From positions 24,448 to 88,447 of the forward strand of contig DASWKR010000047.1 in NCBI GenBank assembly GCA_036396535.1: 64,000 bases of DNA, read 5' to 3'. Below are positions 1 through 8,829 of this stretch, in pieces. The translations under genes were made by a program, and so were the position numbers. Below the pieces are notes generated by a model, which saw only the letters and a program-made list of their open reading frames with translations, was not told where the DNA came from and ran no database searches. The stretch comes from Acidimicrobiia bacterium. GTDB lineage: Bacteria; Actinomycetota; Acidimicrobiia; Spongiisociales; UBA5794. Numbering within the stretch: the stretch's first letter is position 1; the number at the start of each line of letters is the position of its first letter.

Positions 1-2
1 CG

Positions 3-464
3 GAGGTCGAGGAGGTCGAGATCCAGATCTCGGAGAACGATCTCGAGATCGAGACCATGCGCTCGCAGGGGCCGGGCGGTCAGTCGGTCAACACGACCGA
101 CTCGGCGGTGCGGATCACCCATGTCCCGACCGGTATCGTCGTTTCGTGCCAGGACGAGAAGTCTCAGCTCCAGAACAAGCTGAAGGCGATGCGGGTGCTC
201 AGGGCGCGCCTCTACCAGATGGAGCTCGCCGAGAAGATGGGCGAGCGGGCGTCTGCGCGCAAGGCCCAGGTCGGAAGCGGCGAGCGTTCCGAGAAGATCC
301 GCACGTACAACTACAAGGAGAACCGCGTCACAGATCACCGCGTCGGCCTGACGGTTCACTCGCTCCCCGAGATTCTCGACGGAGATCTGGAAGAGGTCCA
401 CGCTGCCCTCATTGCGCACGAGGCCGCCGAGCGGCTGGCGGAATTCGAGACCGCCGATGTCTGA
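3..464 (+). CDS. prfA: Peptide chain release factor 1, C-terminal part
   Basis: Release factor that recognises UAA/UAG on the ribosome and triggers peptidyl-tRNA hydrolysis. The frame is open through the left edge, so only the last 153 residues are present: the domain-3 loop with the catalytic GGQ ([15 protein letters not shown]), then the C-terminal block [10 protein letters not shown] and a final helix. The [10 protein letters not shown] and ENRVTDHR wording is of RF1 rather than RF2 type. The methyltransferase that modifies the GGQ glutamine, PrmC, is encoded two genes downstream, a common pairing. The N-terminal domain and the stop-codon-reading PxT motif lie outside the window. Confidence 0.95.
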   Translation, partial: EVEEVEIQISENDLEIETMRSQGPGGQSVNTTDSAVRITHVPTGIVVSCQDEKSQLQNKLKAMRVLRARLYQMELAEKMGERASARKAQVGSGERSEKIRTYNYKENRVTDHRVGLTVHSLPEILDGDLEEVHAALIAHEAAERLAEFETADV

Positions 465-477
465 GGCAGGAGGTCTC

Positions 478-1602
478 GTGCTCGACGGCAGGTTGATGTC
501 GACGGTGCTCGTAGCCGTGGCGATGTTCGCCGCGGCCGCCTGCGGCGGAGGAGGAGGCGACACCACGACCACGACCTCGACACCGCCCCCGGCGACGACG
601 ACCACCACCCCGCCGGAGACGACGAGCGAGCCGCCGGAGACGACGGTCCCTGCGGAGACGACGACGACCGCGGCTGCGGAGACGACGACGACGGCTGCCG
701 AAGGCACCGCAACGGTGCTCATCGCGAGCGTCGGTGCGATGGCCGACACCTGGGAGGAGACCCTGTTCATCCCGTACGGGGAGGGCGACGATCAACTCGG
801 CACCGCCCCAGGTGGCGAGGGCCTCACCCTCGGCCCCGAGTACGGGACCCAGACGGCGGACGGGACGTGGTGGTTCCTCGACGCAGCCAAGCAGCGCATC
901 GCTCGCTACGACGCATCCGGTCAGTTCATGGATGCGCTCCCGGTTCCCGCCGACATCCTCGTCGACGGCCAGTACTTCCAATACCAGATCCCGAGCCCGC
1001 TCGACGACGGCACCGTCGCCGCCGGGAGCCTCAACACGGGCAGGCTCCTCGTCGTCGGCCAGCGGGACATGAGCACCGTCCCGCTCGACCGCTCCGTCTC
1101 GCTCACGACGACGGACGGAGAGAGCCTCTTCGGCTTCGAGATCGGAACCGACTCGATCGTCCGGGTGGACCCGGCCACGGGGGCCTCCCAGCCGGTCGAT
1201 GCGTTCCGCACGAGAGCAGGCACCAGCTACACCTTCGCCATCGAGCGAGGCGAGGCGACCCGGACGCTGCCGGACACCGGAGTGACGGGGACGATCCTGT
1301 TGCGTTGGGCGGACGACCCCGAGTCGATCGTGCTCGGTGGCGTCGAGGTCGAGAGCGCCCCTGACGGCACGCTCCACGTGCTGTTCTACGGCGTCCCCGA
1401 GGTCGACGAGTCCCAGCAGGTGGCCGGGATCTTCTCGATCACACCCGACGGGGCCGTCTCGGAGGCCGATGCGCTCACGAATCCGTTCACGCCGGCCGAT
1501 CCGGGCAGCCCGGCCCACCTCGGCGTCGACCTCGTCACCGGGCAGCCATGGTTCATGGTCGTCGGCACCGATGGTGTGCGGGTGTACCTGCGGACCGGAT
1601 GA
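478..1602 (+). CDS. Secreted lipoprotein with Thr-rich linker, function unknown
   Basis: I do not recognise the family. The predicted start is GTG at 478 because a strong AGGAGG lies 4 nt upstream; an ATG at 457 would overlap prfA but has no ribosome site. The protein (374 aa) begins with a lipoprotein signal ending in AAAC (Cys22), followed by Gly and then a Thr/Pro/Glu-rich linker of about 55 residues. The remaining ~290 residues look like a soluble, beta-rich extracytoplasmic domain, possibly a propeller, with no motif I can name. It sits between prfA and prmC and overlaps prmC by 4 nt, so it is co-transcribed with translation genes but is unlikely to share their function. Confidence 0.8.
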   Translation: MLDGRLMSTVLVAVAMFAAAACGGGGGDTTTTTSTPPPATTTTTPPETTSEPPETTVPAETTTTAAAETTTTAAEGTATVLIASVGAMADTWEETLFIPYGEGDDQLGTAPGGEGLTLGPEYGTQTADGTWWFLDAAKQRIARYDASGQFMDALPVPADILVDGQYFQYQIPSPLDDGTVAAGSLNTGRLLVVGQRDMSTVPLDRSVSLTTTDGESLFGFEIGTDSIVRVDPATGASQPVDAFRTRAGTSYTFAIERGEATRTLPDTGVTGTILLRWADDPESIVLGGVEVESAPDGTLHVLFYGVPEVDESQQVAGIFSITPDGAVSEADALTNPFTPADPGSPAHLGVDLVTGQPWFMVVGTDGVRVYLRTG

Positions 1603-2429
1603 GCCGCCCCCCCAACACGGTGAAGGTCTCGAGCATGATCGCAGAGAGCGAGCTTCCGCGGCACGAGGCGGAACGGCTCCTCGTCGCCGTCACCGGGAGG
1701 CCGCGGGCTTGGATGATCGGCGATCCCGAGGTGTCGGAGCGGTGGGCGGCGGCGTTCTTCGAGCTGGCGGACCGCAGGCGGCGGGGCGAGCCGCTCCAGT
1801 ACCTCGAAGGCACCGTCCAGTTCGGCCCGATCGAGCTGCTCGTCGATCCGAGGGTCCTCATCCCGCGTCCCGAGACCGAGCAACTCTTCGAGATCGCAAT
1901 CGACCTCATCAGTGACGTTGCCGCGCCGGTCGTCGTCGATCTGTGCACCGGGAGCGGCAACGTGGCGCTCGCCATCAAGCACGCCCGTCCCGACAGTGAC
2001 GTGTATGCCACCGACGTCTCCGCTGAGGCGATCGAGGTGGCGGAGGCGAACGCCCGCCGTACCGGCCTGCAGGCCGTCTTCCACATCGGAAGCACGTATG
2101 ACCCCCTCGACCCCGCCCTTCGGGGCGGCGTCGACCTGATAGCCGCCAACCCACCGTACGTCGCCGCCGGCGAGGTCGACACTCTTCCGGTCGATGTGCG
2201 GGACCACGAGCCGCGCGCCGCCCTCGTGGCCGGCGAGTCGGGCGACGAGGTGCTCGCCGAGATCGCAGCAGGAGCAGCCGACTGGCTCGCCCCCGGCGGC
2301 TGGCTGATCTGCGAGATCAACGAGTACCGAGCCGAGCAGGCGCTCGCCCTCCTCGCATCGCTCGACACCGCTATCCGGAACGACCTGGCGGGGCGACCGA
2401 GGTTCGTGATCGGCCGTCTCATCCCCTGA
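1599..2429 (+). CDS. prmC: Release factor glutamine methyltransferase PrmC
   Basis: SAM-dependent methyltransferase that methylates the GGQ glutamine of class I release factors in the cytoplasm. An N-terminal helical domain (about residues 12-85) contains the RPETE block at 90-94. The Rossmann domain follows, with the SAM loop VDLCTGSGNVA near residue 115 and the catalytic N-P-P-Y motif at 184-187, diagnostic of the HemK/PrmC family. Length (276 aa) is normal. The ATG at 1599 overlaps the preceding stop as ATGA; an internal ATG at 1635 is an alternative start. Proximity to prfA, its substrate, supports the call. Confidence 0.95.
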   Translation: MSRPPNTVKVSSMIAESELPRHEAERLLVAVTGRPRAWMIGDPEVSERWAAAFFELADRRRRGEPLQYLEGTVQFGPIELLVDPRVLIPRPETEQLFEIAIDLISDVAAPVVVDLCTGSGNVALAIKHARPDSDVYATDVSAEAIEVAEANARRTGLQAVFHIGSTYDPLDPALRGGVDLIAANPPYVAAGEVDTLPVDVRDHEPRAALVAGESGDEVLAEIAAGAADWLAPGGWLICEINEYRAEQALALLASLDTAIRNDLAGRPRFVIGRLIP

Positions 2430-2539
2430 CCCCCGAGCGTCCGAGTGCTCGAAGCCGCGCCACGACTCCGGCCGAGGGTTCCCATGCCAACGCCGGAGCA
2501 CTAGCTTTCCCTAGAAGGTCGAACTCGGAGGAGATGGGT

Positions 2540-3094
2540 GTGAGCATCGACGCCGCGGTATGGGCACTTCGCGAGGGGGAGATCATCGGGATGCCGACCG
2601 ACACGGTCTATGGCCTGGCGGTCGACCCGTTCAACGTCGAGGCGATCGAGCGCCTCTACGAGCTGAAAGGGCGTGAGGGCAACAAGCCGCTCGCCCTGCT
2701 GGTCGCCTCGATCGACCAGGCGATGTCGCTGGCCTCGTTCACGGACCAGGCGCTCGACTTGGCAGACGAGCACTGGCCCGGCGGACTGACGCTCGTGCTC
2801 CCGCGCCTGGCGGGGGCACCGGACTGGCTCGGTGACCCTGCCCGCCGCACGATCGGATTGCGGTGCCCGAGCCACGATGTCGCTCTCGAGATGCTCGGCA
2901 CGGTCGGCCCACTGGCGGTGACGTCCGCCAACCTGGCGGGCAGGGTGTCGGCGATCAACCACGAGGAAGCGGCTGAGATCTTCGGGGACGATGTCGGCTA
3001 CTACCTCGAGGGCGAGGCTCCGGGCGGTCAGGCGTCCACCATCATCGACCTGACGGAGCCGGCGCCCCTCGTGCTGCGCCGGGGCCCGGTTTGA
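2540..3094 (+). CDS. tsaC: L-threonylcarbamoyladenylate synthase (TsaC/YrdC/Sua5 family)
   Basis: Makes threonylcarbamoyl-AMP from threonine, bicarbonate and ATP for the t6A modification of ANN-decoding tRNAs. The YrdC fold is shown by PTDTVYGL near residue 19, KGREGNKPL near 43 and TSANLAG near 132. The protein (about 184 aa) is the short TsaC form without the Sua5 C-terminal domain. The GTG at 2540 is preferred because GGAGG ends 8 nt upstream; the ATG at 2534 would sit on top of that site. Following prmC is the usual actinobacterial order. Confidence 0.93.
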   Translation: MSIDAAVWALREGEIIGMPTDTVYGLAVDPFNVEAIERLYELKGREGNKPLALLVASIDQAMSLASFTDQALDLADEHWPGGLTLVLPRLAGAPDWLGDPARRTIGLRCPSHDVALEMLGTVGPLAVTSANLAGRVSAINHEEAAEIFGDDVGYYLEGEAPGGQASTIIDLTEPAPLVLRRGPV

Positions 3095-3801
3095 GCGGGA
3101 CAGGTCGAGTAGCGATCGTCACTGCCGCCGGCAAGGGGATCGGCGCTGCGGTGGCGCGCCGCCTCTCGGCGGAGGGATACGACTTGGCGTTGATGTCGGA
3201 CGGGGGCGGAGCGGAGGACCTCGCCGCCGAGCTCGGCGCCATCGGGGTGAAGGGGTCCGTCACCGAACCCGCCGACCTCACCGGACTCGTCATGACGACG
3301 CTCGATGCACATGGCAGGATCGACGTGGCGGTCAACAACACCGGCCATCCACCGAAAGGTCCGCTGCTCGGCATCACCGACGAGGAGTGGCACGCCGGGC
3401 TCGAGATGGTCCTCCTCAACGTCGTCCGCATGGCCCGGCTGGTCACGCCCATGATGCTCGAGCAGCGGCGCGGGTCGATCGTGAACATCTCGACGTTCTC
3501 GGCGTTCGAGCCGAGCCCCGAGTTCCCCGTCTCGAGTTCGCTACGCGCCGCCCTCGCCGGGTTCTGCAAGCTGTACGCCGATGAGCACGCCGCCTCCGGC
3601 ATTCGCATGAACAACGTGCTGCCGGGGTTCGTCGACAGCTATCCGGAGACCGCCGAGACCCTCGCCGCCATTCCGGCAGGCAGGTACGCGACGACCGACG
3701 AGATCGCGGCGACCGTTGCCTTCCTCGCATCCGACGACGCCGCCTACATCACCGGCCAGAACCTGCGAGTCGACGGCGGCATCACCCGGTCGATCGGATG
3801 A
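3091..3801 (+). CDS. Short-chain dehydrogenase/reductase lacking the YxxxK catalytic pair
   Basis: Rossmann-fold NAD(P)-binding protein of 236 aa. The cofactor loop reads TAAGKGIG near residue 11, and an NNTG block replaces the usual NNAG. A conserved serine region (NISTFSAF) is present, but where a classical SDR has YxxxK this protein reads VSSSL, so both catalytic Tyr and Lys appear to be missing. The C-terminal end (TGQNLRVDGG) is typical of SDRs. It starts with TTG overlapping the tsaC stop and overlaps the following oxidase by ATGA, so both products probably act in one pathway. The substrate cannot be predicted. Confidence 0.85.
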   Translation: MSGTGRVAIVTAAGKGIGAAVARRLSAEGYDLALMSDGGGAEDLAAELGAIGVKGSVTEPADLTGLVMTTLDAHGRIDVAVNNTGHPPKGPLLGITDEEWHAGLEMVLLNVVRMARLVTPMMLEQRRGSIVNISTFSAFEPSPEFPVSSSLRAALAGFCKLYADEHAASGIRMNNVLPGFVDSYPETAETLAAIPAGRYATTDEIAATVAFLASDDAAYITGQNLRVDGGITRSIG

Positions 3802-4967
3802 ACAGCGACGTCGTCATCGTCGGCGGAGGCGTCATGGGGTGCGCCACGGCGTACCACCTGCTCCGGCTCGACGCCGGGCTGGCGGTGACCGTCGTCGAGA
3901 GGGATTCGACGTATCGGCACGCCTCGACGATGTTGTCCGACGGGAACGTCCGAGTGCAGTTCAACCTGCCGGAGAACATCGCCATGTCGCAATTCGCCTT
4001 CGAAGTGCTCGGCACGTTCGCGGACGACATGGCGGTCGGCGACAGCCGGCCCGATCCGGGCGCAAGGCACCAGGGGAACCTGTTCCTCGTCGACGAAGCC
4101 GGCCTGGATGCGGCCCACGAGGGGTTGGCCCGGCAGCGAGAGGCGGGATGCGAGGTCGCATGGCTGAGCGCCGCCGAGATCGCCGAGCGGTTCCCGCCTT
4201 ACCGCGCCGAAGGGATCGTCGGCGGGACCTTGGGCAGGCTCGACGGCTCGGTCGACCCGAGCGCCGTCCTCCTCGGGTACCGGCGCAAGGCGGCCGCCAT
4301 GGGGGCCAGCTTCGTCGAAGGCGACGTCCGCCGCCTCGTCGCGGCGCGGGGTCGTATCGCCGGCGTCGACCTGGCTTCTGGAGAGCGTCTCAGTGCGCCC
4401 GTGGTCGTCAACGGCGCCGGAGCTTGGGCGGCCGCCATCGCCGAGACGGTCGGCGTCGATCTGCCGGTCGAGCCCGTGATGCGGACGGTGTACGTCGTCG
4501 AGACCGCCACCGGCCCCGGGTCGAACCTGCCGAGTGTCTTCCTGCCGGGGGGGCTGTACGCCATCCCGGAGCACGACGGGACCTTCGTCATGGCATGGTC
4601 GCTACCGGACGATCCGGTCGGATACGACTTCACGTTCAGGCGGGACGCCTTCTACGAGCGACTGTGGCCCGAGCTCGTTCGGGTCATGCCGGCGTTCGAC
4701 GAGCTTCGGGTCACCGGGGGCTGGACGGGCCTCTATGCCGTCAACACCCTCGACGGGAACGCCATATTGGGGGAGTGGCCCTCTACCCCCGGATTCTTCC
4801 TCGCCAATGGGTTCTCCGGCCACGGCTTCCAACAATGCCACGCCGTCGGCCGCTACCTCGCCGAGCTGATCCTCGAGGCGCCCGTGTCGCTCGACCTCTC
4901 CCGTTTCGGCCCTCAGCGGATCCTCGACGAGGTCCCGGTGCACGAGCACGCAGGCCGGATCATCTGA
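3798..4967 (+). CDS. FAD-dependent oxidoreductase of the DAO family
   Basis: Flavoprotein of the D-amino-acid oxidase/glycine oxidase/sarcosine dehydrogenase superfamily (389 aa). The N-terminal dinucleotide fold is visible as VIVGGGVMGCATAYHL at residues 6-21, and the C-terminal FAD contact region as ANGFSGHGFQQ near 336. Such enzymes oxidise the C-N bond of amino acids or N-methyl amines. The exact substrate is not visible. It is translationally coupled to the atypical SDR upstream (ATGA overlap), and glyA follows 46 nt downstream, which would fit amine/one-carbon metabolism, but this is inference from position only. Confidence 0.87.
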   Translation: MNSDVVIVGGGVMGCATAYHLLRLDAGLAVTVVERDSTYRHASTMLSDGNVRVQFNLPENIAMSQFAFEVLGTFADDMAVGDSRPDPGARHQGNLFLVDEAGLDAAHEGLARQREAGCEVAWLSAAEIAERFPPYRAEGIVGGTLGRLDGSVDPSAVLLGYRRKAAAMGASFVEGDVRRLVAARGRIAGVDLASGERLSAPVVVNGAGAWAAAIAETVGVDLPVEPVMRTVYVVETATGPGSNLPSVFLPGGLYAIPEHDGTFVMAWSLPDDPVGYDFTFRRDAFYERLWPELVRVMPAFDELRVTGGWTGLYAVNTLDGNAILGEWPSTPGFFLANGFSGHGFQQCHAVGRYLAELILEAPVSLDLSRFGPQRILDEVPVHEHAGRII

Positions 4968-5013
4968 CGTCGCCGACTACCCTGCGGCTCACACCGTCTC
5001 ACCCGGGGGGCCC

Positions 5014-6285
5014 ATGTTCGACACCCGCGACATCGCTGACGTCGATCCGCGCCTCGCAGGGCTGATCGCCCGCGATGCCGACCGTCAGCGGACCAAGATC
5101 CAGCTCATCGCATCCGAGAACCTGATCTCCCGGGCGATGATGCAGGCGTCCGGGTCCGTGCTCAACAACAAGTACTCCGAGGGCTATCCGGGTCGCCGCT
5201 ACTACGAGGGCTGCCAGATCATCGACGAGGTCGAGCAGCTCGCCATCGACAGGGCGAAGGAGCTCTTCGGAGCGGAGCACGCCAACGTGCAGGCGCATTC
5301 CGGCTCGCAAGCGAACATGGCCGCCTACGCCGCGGTGCTCGATCCTGGTGACACGATCCTGGGCATGCGGCTCGATCAGGGCGGTCATCTCACCCACGGC
5401 TCTCCCGTCAACTTCTCCGGGGCGCTCTACAACTTCGTGGCGTACGGCGTCGACAAGGAGACCGAGACGATCGATCTCGAGGAGGTGCGCAGACTCGCCG
5501 TCGAGCATCGCCCGAGGCTCATCGTCGCCGGCTACAGCAACTACTCGCGACTCATCGACTGGTCGGCGCTCAGGGAGATCGCAGACGAGGTGGGGGCGCT
5601 GCTCATGGTCGACGCGGCCCACATCATCGGGCTCATCGCCGGCAAGGCGCACCCCAACCCGACGCCGCACGCCCACATCGTCACGGCGACGACGCACAAG
5701 GCGCTGCGCGGCCCCCGCGGCGGCCTGATCCTCTCGACCGACCGCTTCGCCAAGGACGTCGACAAGGCGGTGTTCCCATTTGCGCAAGGCGGCGCCATCA
5801 ACAGCCAGATCGCAGCCAAGGCCTTGTGCTTCGAGCTGGCGGCGAAGCCGGACTTCGAGGCCTACGCCAATCAGATCGTGCGCAACGCCGCCGTCCTCGC
5901 CGACACGATCGCCGAGGAGGGCGCCCGCATCGTCAGCGGAGGAACCGAGAACCACATGTTCTCGATAGACCTGAGATCGGTCGACGAGGACCTCACCGGC
6001 AAGGACGCCGCCCGTCTGCTCGACTCGCTCGGGATCACGCTGAATCGCAACTCGATCCCGTTCGACCCGCGCTCGCCGTTCATCACGTCAGGGGTCAGGA
6101 TCGGGACACCATCTGTCACCACCGCCGGCATGAAGCAGGAGCAGATGACGACGCTCGGCAGCCTCATGGTGGAGATCTTCCGCAAGCGGGAGGACGAGAT
6201 CGCCCTCAAGCAGCTCGCCGAGCAGGTGGCCGAGCTGGCTGCGACGTTCCCGTCGTACCCGGCGGGCTTCCCCGGACACGTGTGA
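5014..6285 (+). CDS. glyA: Serine hydroxymethyltransferase
   Basis: PLP enzyme interconverting serine and glycine with transfer of a one-carbon unit to tetrahydrofolate in the cytoplasm. Visible are the N-terminal LIASEN block (31-36), the SEGYPGRRYYEG region (55-66), HSGSQAN (95-101), VDAAHIIGL with the PLP-ring Asp200, and the Schiff-base lysine Lys229 in THKALRGPRGG (the usual text is TTTTHKTLRGPRGG, so two positions vary). Length (423 aa) is normal. The start is ATG after a G-rich ribosome site. In many actinobacteria glyA likewise lies just before the atp operon. Confidence 0.96.
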   Translation: MFDTRDIADVDPRLAGLIARDADRQRTKIQLIASENLISRAMMQASGSVLNNKYSEGYPGRRYYEGCQIIDEVEQLAIDRAKELFGAEHANVQAHSGSQANMAAYAAVLDPGDTILGMRLDQGGHLTHGSPVNFSGALYNFVAYGVDKETETIDLEEVRRLAVEHRPRLIVAGYSNYSRLIDWSALREIADEVGALLMVDAAHIIGLIAGKAHPNPTPHAHIVTATTHKALRGPRGGLILSTDRFAKDVDKAVFPFAQGGAINSQIAAKALCFELAAKPDFEAYANQIVRNAAVLADTIAEEGARIVSGGTENHMFSIDLRSVDEDLTGKDAARLLDSLGITLNRNSIPFDPRSPFITSGVRIGTPSVTTAGMKQEQMTTLGSLMVEIFRKREDEIALKQLAEQVAELAATFPSYPAGFPGHV

Positions 6286-6290
6286 CAGGG

Positions 6291-6320
6291 TTGCGGCACC
6301 CCCCGGCCTTGTTGTACAGT
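6291..6320 (+). promoter_or_regulatory. Candidate sigma70-type promoter of the atp operon
   Basis: TTGCGG (6291-6296) and TACAGT (6315-6320) are separated by 18 nt, directly after glyA and about 55 nt before the first atp gene. If used, transcription would start near 6327, just upstream of the CRP-like palindrome. Based on pattern only. Confidence 0.4.
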
Positions 6321-6332
6321 CGCATCAGCCGC

Positions 6333-6350
6333 TTGTGAAACTAATCACAA
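6333..6350. promoter_or_regulatory. CRP/GlxR-like operator upstream of ATP synthase operon
   Basis: Perfect inverted repeat TTGTGA-AACTAA-TCACAA, matching the CRP-family half-site spacing TGTGA-N6-TCACA. It is in the 90-bp gap between glyA and the first atp gene, 26 nt before its GTG start. It lies downstream of the best candidate promoter, so binding there would be expected to repress, unless another promoter is used. Confidence 0.6.
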
Positions 6351-6375
6351 TCATTGCCGGTAGCATCGAGGGACC

Positions 6376-6663
6376 GTGAGCGACCATCCGGAGAACCGAC
6401 GGAGGAACGGCAGTGCATCTGTCGTCGGCGAGTGGTCGGCCGGTGGCGACTTCCTCGGTTCGATACTCGCAGGGTTGCTGATCGGCTTCCTCGCAGACAA
6501 GGCGCTCGGCACCGACCCGTGGCTCACGGTGGTGATGATCATCGCCGGCGTGGCCGTCGGCTTCTGGCGGATGATGGAGTCCGCACGGCAGATCAACCCG
6601 GAAGCGCGCACCCTTCCGAGGCCGGCCGGGGCGACCGACCCGACAGGAGACGGCGAAACATGA
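6376..6663 (+). CDS. AtpZ/AtpI-like small membrane protein of the atp operon
   Basis: A 95-residue protein with a polar N-terminus (NGSASVVGEWSAGGDF), then two transmembrane helices separated by a short polar turn (ADKALGTDPW), the layout of the AtpZ/AtpI family whose genes lead ATP synthase operons. Family members are implicated in Mg2+/Ca2+ transport or c-ring assembly; which applies here is unknown. GTG start; the stop overlaps the next gene (ATGA). First gene of the operon. Confidence 0.78.
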   Translation: MSDHPENRRRNGSASVVGEWSAGGDFLGSILAGLLIGFLADKALGTDPWLTVVMIIAGVAVGFWRMMESARQINPEARTLPRPAGATDPTGDGET

Positions 6664-7136
6664 GTCGGAAGGCGTGGGCCGGCGGCGGCCCGGACGAGGC
6701 GGAGTCGATCGAACGGGCCTACCGCTCGCCGAGCCCTCTGCAGACACCGGTGGAGTCCATCCTCGCCTGGGAGACGGTTCGCCGCGCCGTCGTCGTCGCT
6801 CCGGCGGTCGTAGGCGGCGCCCTCCTGTTACGGGGCGGCGCCGGCGCCGTGTCCGCCGCCGTCGGCGTCACGGTCGTGGTCGCCAACTTCCTGCTCGCAG
6901 GGGCCGTCCTGTCGAAGGCGGCGACGGTGTCCCTCCGGGTCTATCATGCGGCCGCCTTGCTCGGCTTCTTGGTGCGGCTTGGCCTCATCACACTCACGAT
7001 GCTGCTCTTGGCCGCCGTGTTCGAGGTCGACCGCCCGGCGATGGGCATCGCAGCAGTCGTCGCATATCTGACACTGCTGACGTGGGAGGCGTGGGCCGTG
7101 GTGCGCGGCGCGGAGAGGGAGCTCGAGTGGAACTGA
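6660..7136 (+). CDS. atpI: ATP synthase protein I (AtpI-like)
   Basis: Membrane protein (158 aa) with a soluble N-terminus of about 38 residues and four hydrophobic helices. It sits immediately before the a-subunit gene, the position and topology of AtpI, an assembly factor for the c-ring. Sequence conservation in this family is low, so the call leans on context. The ATG at 6660 overlaps the upstream stop, and the 3' end overlaps the atpB start by 10 nt, indicating tight translational coupling. Confidence 0.75.
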   Translation: MSRKAWAGGGPDEAESIERAYRSPSPLQTPVESILAWETVRRAVVVAPAVVGGALLLRGGAGAVSAAVGVTVVVANFLLAGAVLSKAATVSLRVYHAAALLGFLVRLGLITLTMLLLAAVFEVDRPAMGIAAVVAYLTLLTWEAWAVVRGAERELEWN

Positions 7137-7942
7137 TCCTGGCCACCAGCGAGTGCGATACGACGGGTGAGGTGATATGCGCCCCCGCCGACGTCCTCGA
7201 GCTGTTCGAGTTCAAGAGGGCGCTCTTCTCCATCGGCCCGTTCCACTTCACGCGCACCGTCTTCCTCATCTTCCTGGCGATGCTCGTGGTACTGGCACTC
7301 TTCTACTTCGGGCTGCGCAGGCAACAACTCGTGCCGACGAAGTTCGGCCTGATGGTCGAGTCACTCGTCCAATTCGTCCGCAACGACATCGCGCTCGGGA
7401 TCATCGGGCCGGAGGGCGCCAAGTACGCCCCGTACCTCCTCACGATCTTCACGTTCATCCTCGTGGGCAACCTCTTCGAGGTGACGCCGTTCGTGAACTT
7501 CCCGATCAATTCCCGCATGGCCATCCCGCTCTTTCTCTCACTCGTCACCTACGTCATCTTCGTGGTGGTCGGCTTCTCCAAGAACGGTCTTCGGTACGTC
7601 GGTGATCTCGTCTGGCCCCGCAGCGTGCCGATCGGCCTGCGGTGGCTCGTCGGCCTCATCGAGTTCGTGTCAGTGTTCGCGCTGCGCCCCATCACGCTGG
7701 CGGTTCGACTCTTCGCCAACATGGTGGCGGGCCACCTCATGCTGACCCTGCTGCTCGTGTCCGGCTGGATCTTCATGAGCAGCGTCGGCGACATCGGGGT
7801 CAGGGCCGGCATCGGCATCCTGTGGTTCGTCTTCGGGCTCGGCATCTTCGTCTTCGAGATCGTCGTCGCCGTCCTCCAGGCATACATCTTCACGTTGCTC
7901 TCAGCGGTGTACGTCCAGTCTTCGGTGCACCCGGAGCATTGA
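7127..7942 (+). CDS. atpB: F-type ATP synthase subunit a
   Basis: Membrane stator subunit that forms the proton half-channels against the c-ring. 271 aa from GTG 7127, chosen because GGAGAGGGA lies just upstream and the first in-frame residues match the family N-terminus. The essential arginine of the long horizontal helix is Arg194 in LAVRLFANMVAGHL. Conserved polar residues (GNLFEVTPF near 114) are also present. Six or so membrane helices. Overlaps atpI upstream; atpE follows after 44 nt. Confidence 0.95.
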   Translation: MELILATSECDTTGEVICAPADVLELFEFKRALFSIGPFHFTRTVFLIFLAMLVVLALFYFGLRRQQLVPTKFGLMVESLVQFVRNDIALGIIGPEGAKYAPYLLTIFTFILVGNLFEVTPFVNFPINSRMAIPLFLSLVTYVIFVVVGFSKNGLRYVGDLVWPRSVPIGLRWLVGLIEFVSVFALRPITLAVRLFANMVAGHLMLTLLLVSGWIFMSSVGDIGVRAGIGILWFVFGLGIFVFEIVVAVLQAYIFTLLSAVYVQSSVHPEH

Positions 7943-7965
7943 GCGGCACCCGGACACGGTTGTAG

Positions 7966-8262
<297 letters not shown>

Positions 8263-8271
8263 GAGGCAGCG

Positions 8272-8829
8272 ATGTTCTTCCTGTCAACCGGGCTCATCCT
8301 TGCGGCCGAAGAGGCCGAGGAGGGCGGAGGCATCGACCTGCTTCGTCCCGAGACGTCGGAGCTGATCGCCGGGGTCATCGCCGCGGTCATCATCTTCATC
8401 GTCGTGCGCCAGCGGGTCTTGCCTGCCGTGAACCGAATCCTCGAGGCGCGCCAAGCCGCCATCCGGTCTGATCTGGCGGCGGCCGACAAGGCCAAGCTCG
8501 AGGCGCAGTCCCTGCTCTCCGACTATCAGGCGCAGCTCGCCGGTGCCCGCCAAGAGGCCAACCGGATCGTCGAAGAGGCCCGCCAGTCGGCCGAGAAGGT
8601 GCGGGCGGACATCGTCGCCAAGGCCGAGCAGGAGGCAACGGCGATCAAGCAACGCGCCCAGGCCGACCTGGCAGGGGAGCGGGAGCGGGCCGAGGCGGCC
8701 ATCCGCCGCGAGGTGGCGAGCTTGTCCCTCGACGTGGCCGAGAAGGTGGTCGGATCGAGCCTCGATCGTGACGCCCAGCAGGCCCTCGTCGACCGCTACA
8801 TCGAGGAGCTGGGGAGCACCAAGAACTGA
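8272..8829 (+). CDS. atpF: F-type ATP synthase subunit b
   Basis: Peripheral stalk subunit (185 aa). One membrane helix (about residues 30-50, IAGVIAAVIIFIVV) is followed by a long charged coiled coil rich in Ala, Glu, Gln and Arg, which dimerises and reaches up to delta and alpha. A preceding segment of about 28 residues (starting LSTGLILAAEEAEE) is typical of actinobacterial b subunits. Strong AGGAGG before ATG 8272; the stop overlaps the atpH start as TGATG. Confidence 0.93.
   Translation: MFFLSTGLILAAEEAEEGGGIDLLRPETSELIAGVIAAVIIFIVVRQRVLPAVNRILEARQAAIRSDLAAADKAKLEAQSLLSDYQAQLAGARQEANRIVEEARQSAEKVRADIVAKAEQEATAIKQRAQADLAGERERAEAAIRREVASLSLDVAEKVVGSSLDRDAQQALVDRYIEELGSTKN

Noticed and set aside
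3..464. Release factor 2 (prfB) as alternative for the left-edge gene
   Set aside because: [10 protein letters not shown] and the [10 protein letters not shown] block match RF1; prmC and tsaC downstream also fit prfA context.
409..1518. Minus-strand open frame of 369 codons opposite the first lipoprotein
   Set aside because: The plus strand has a lipobox protein with a strong ribosome site; the minus frame has no recognisable motif.
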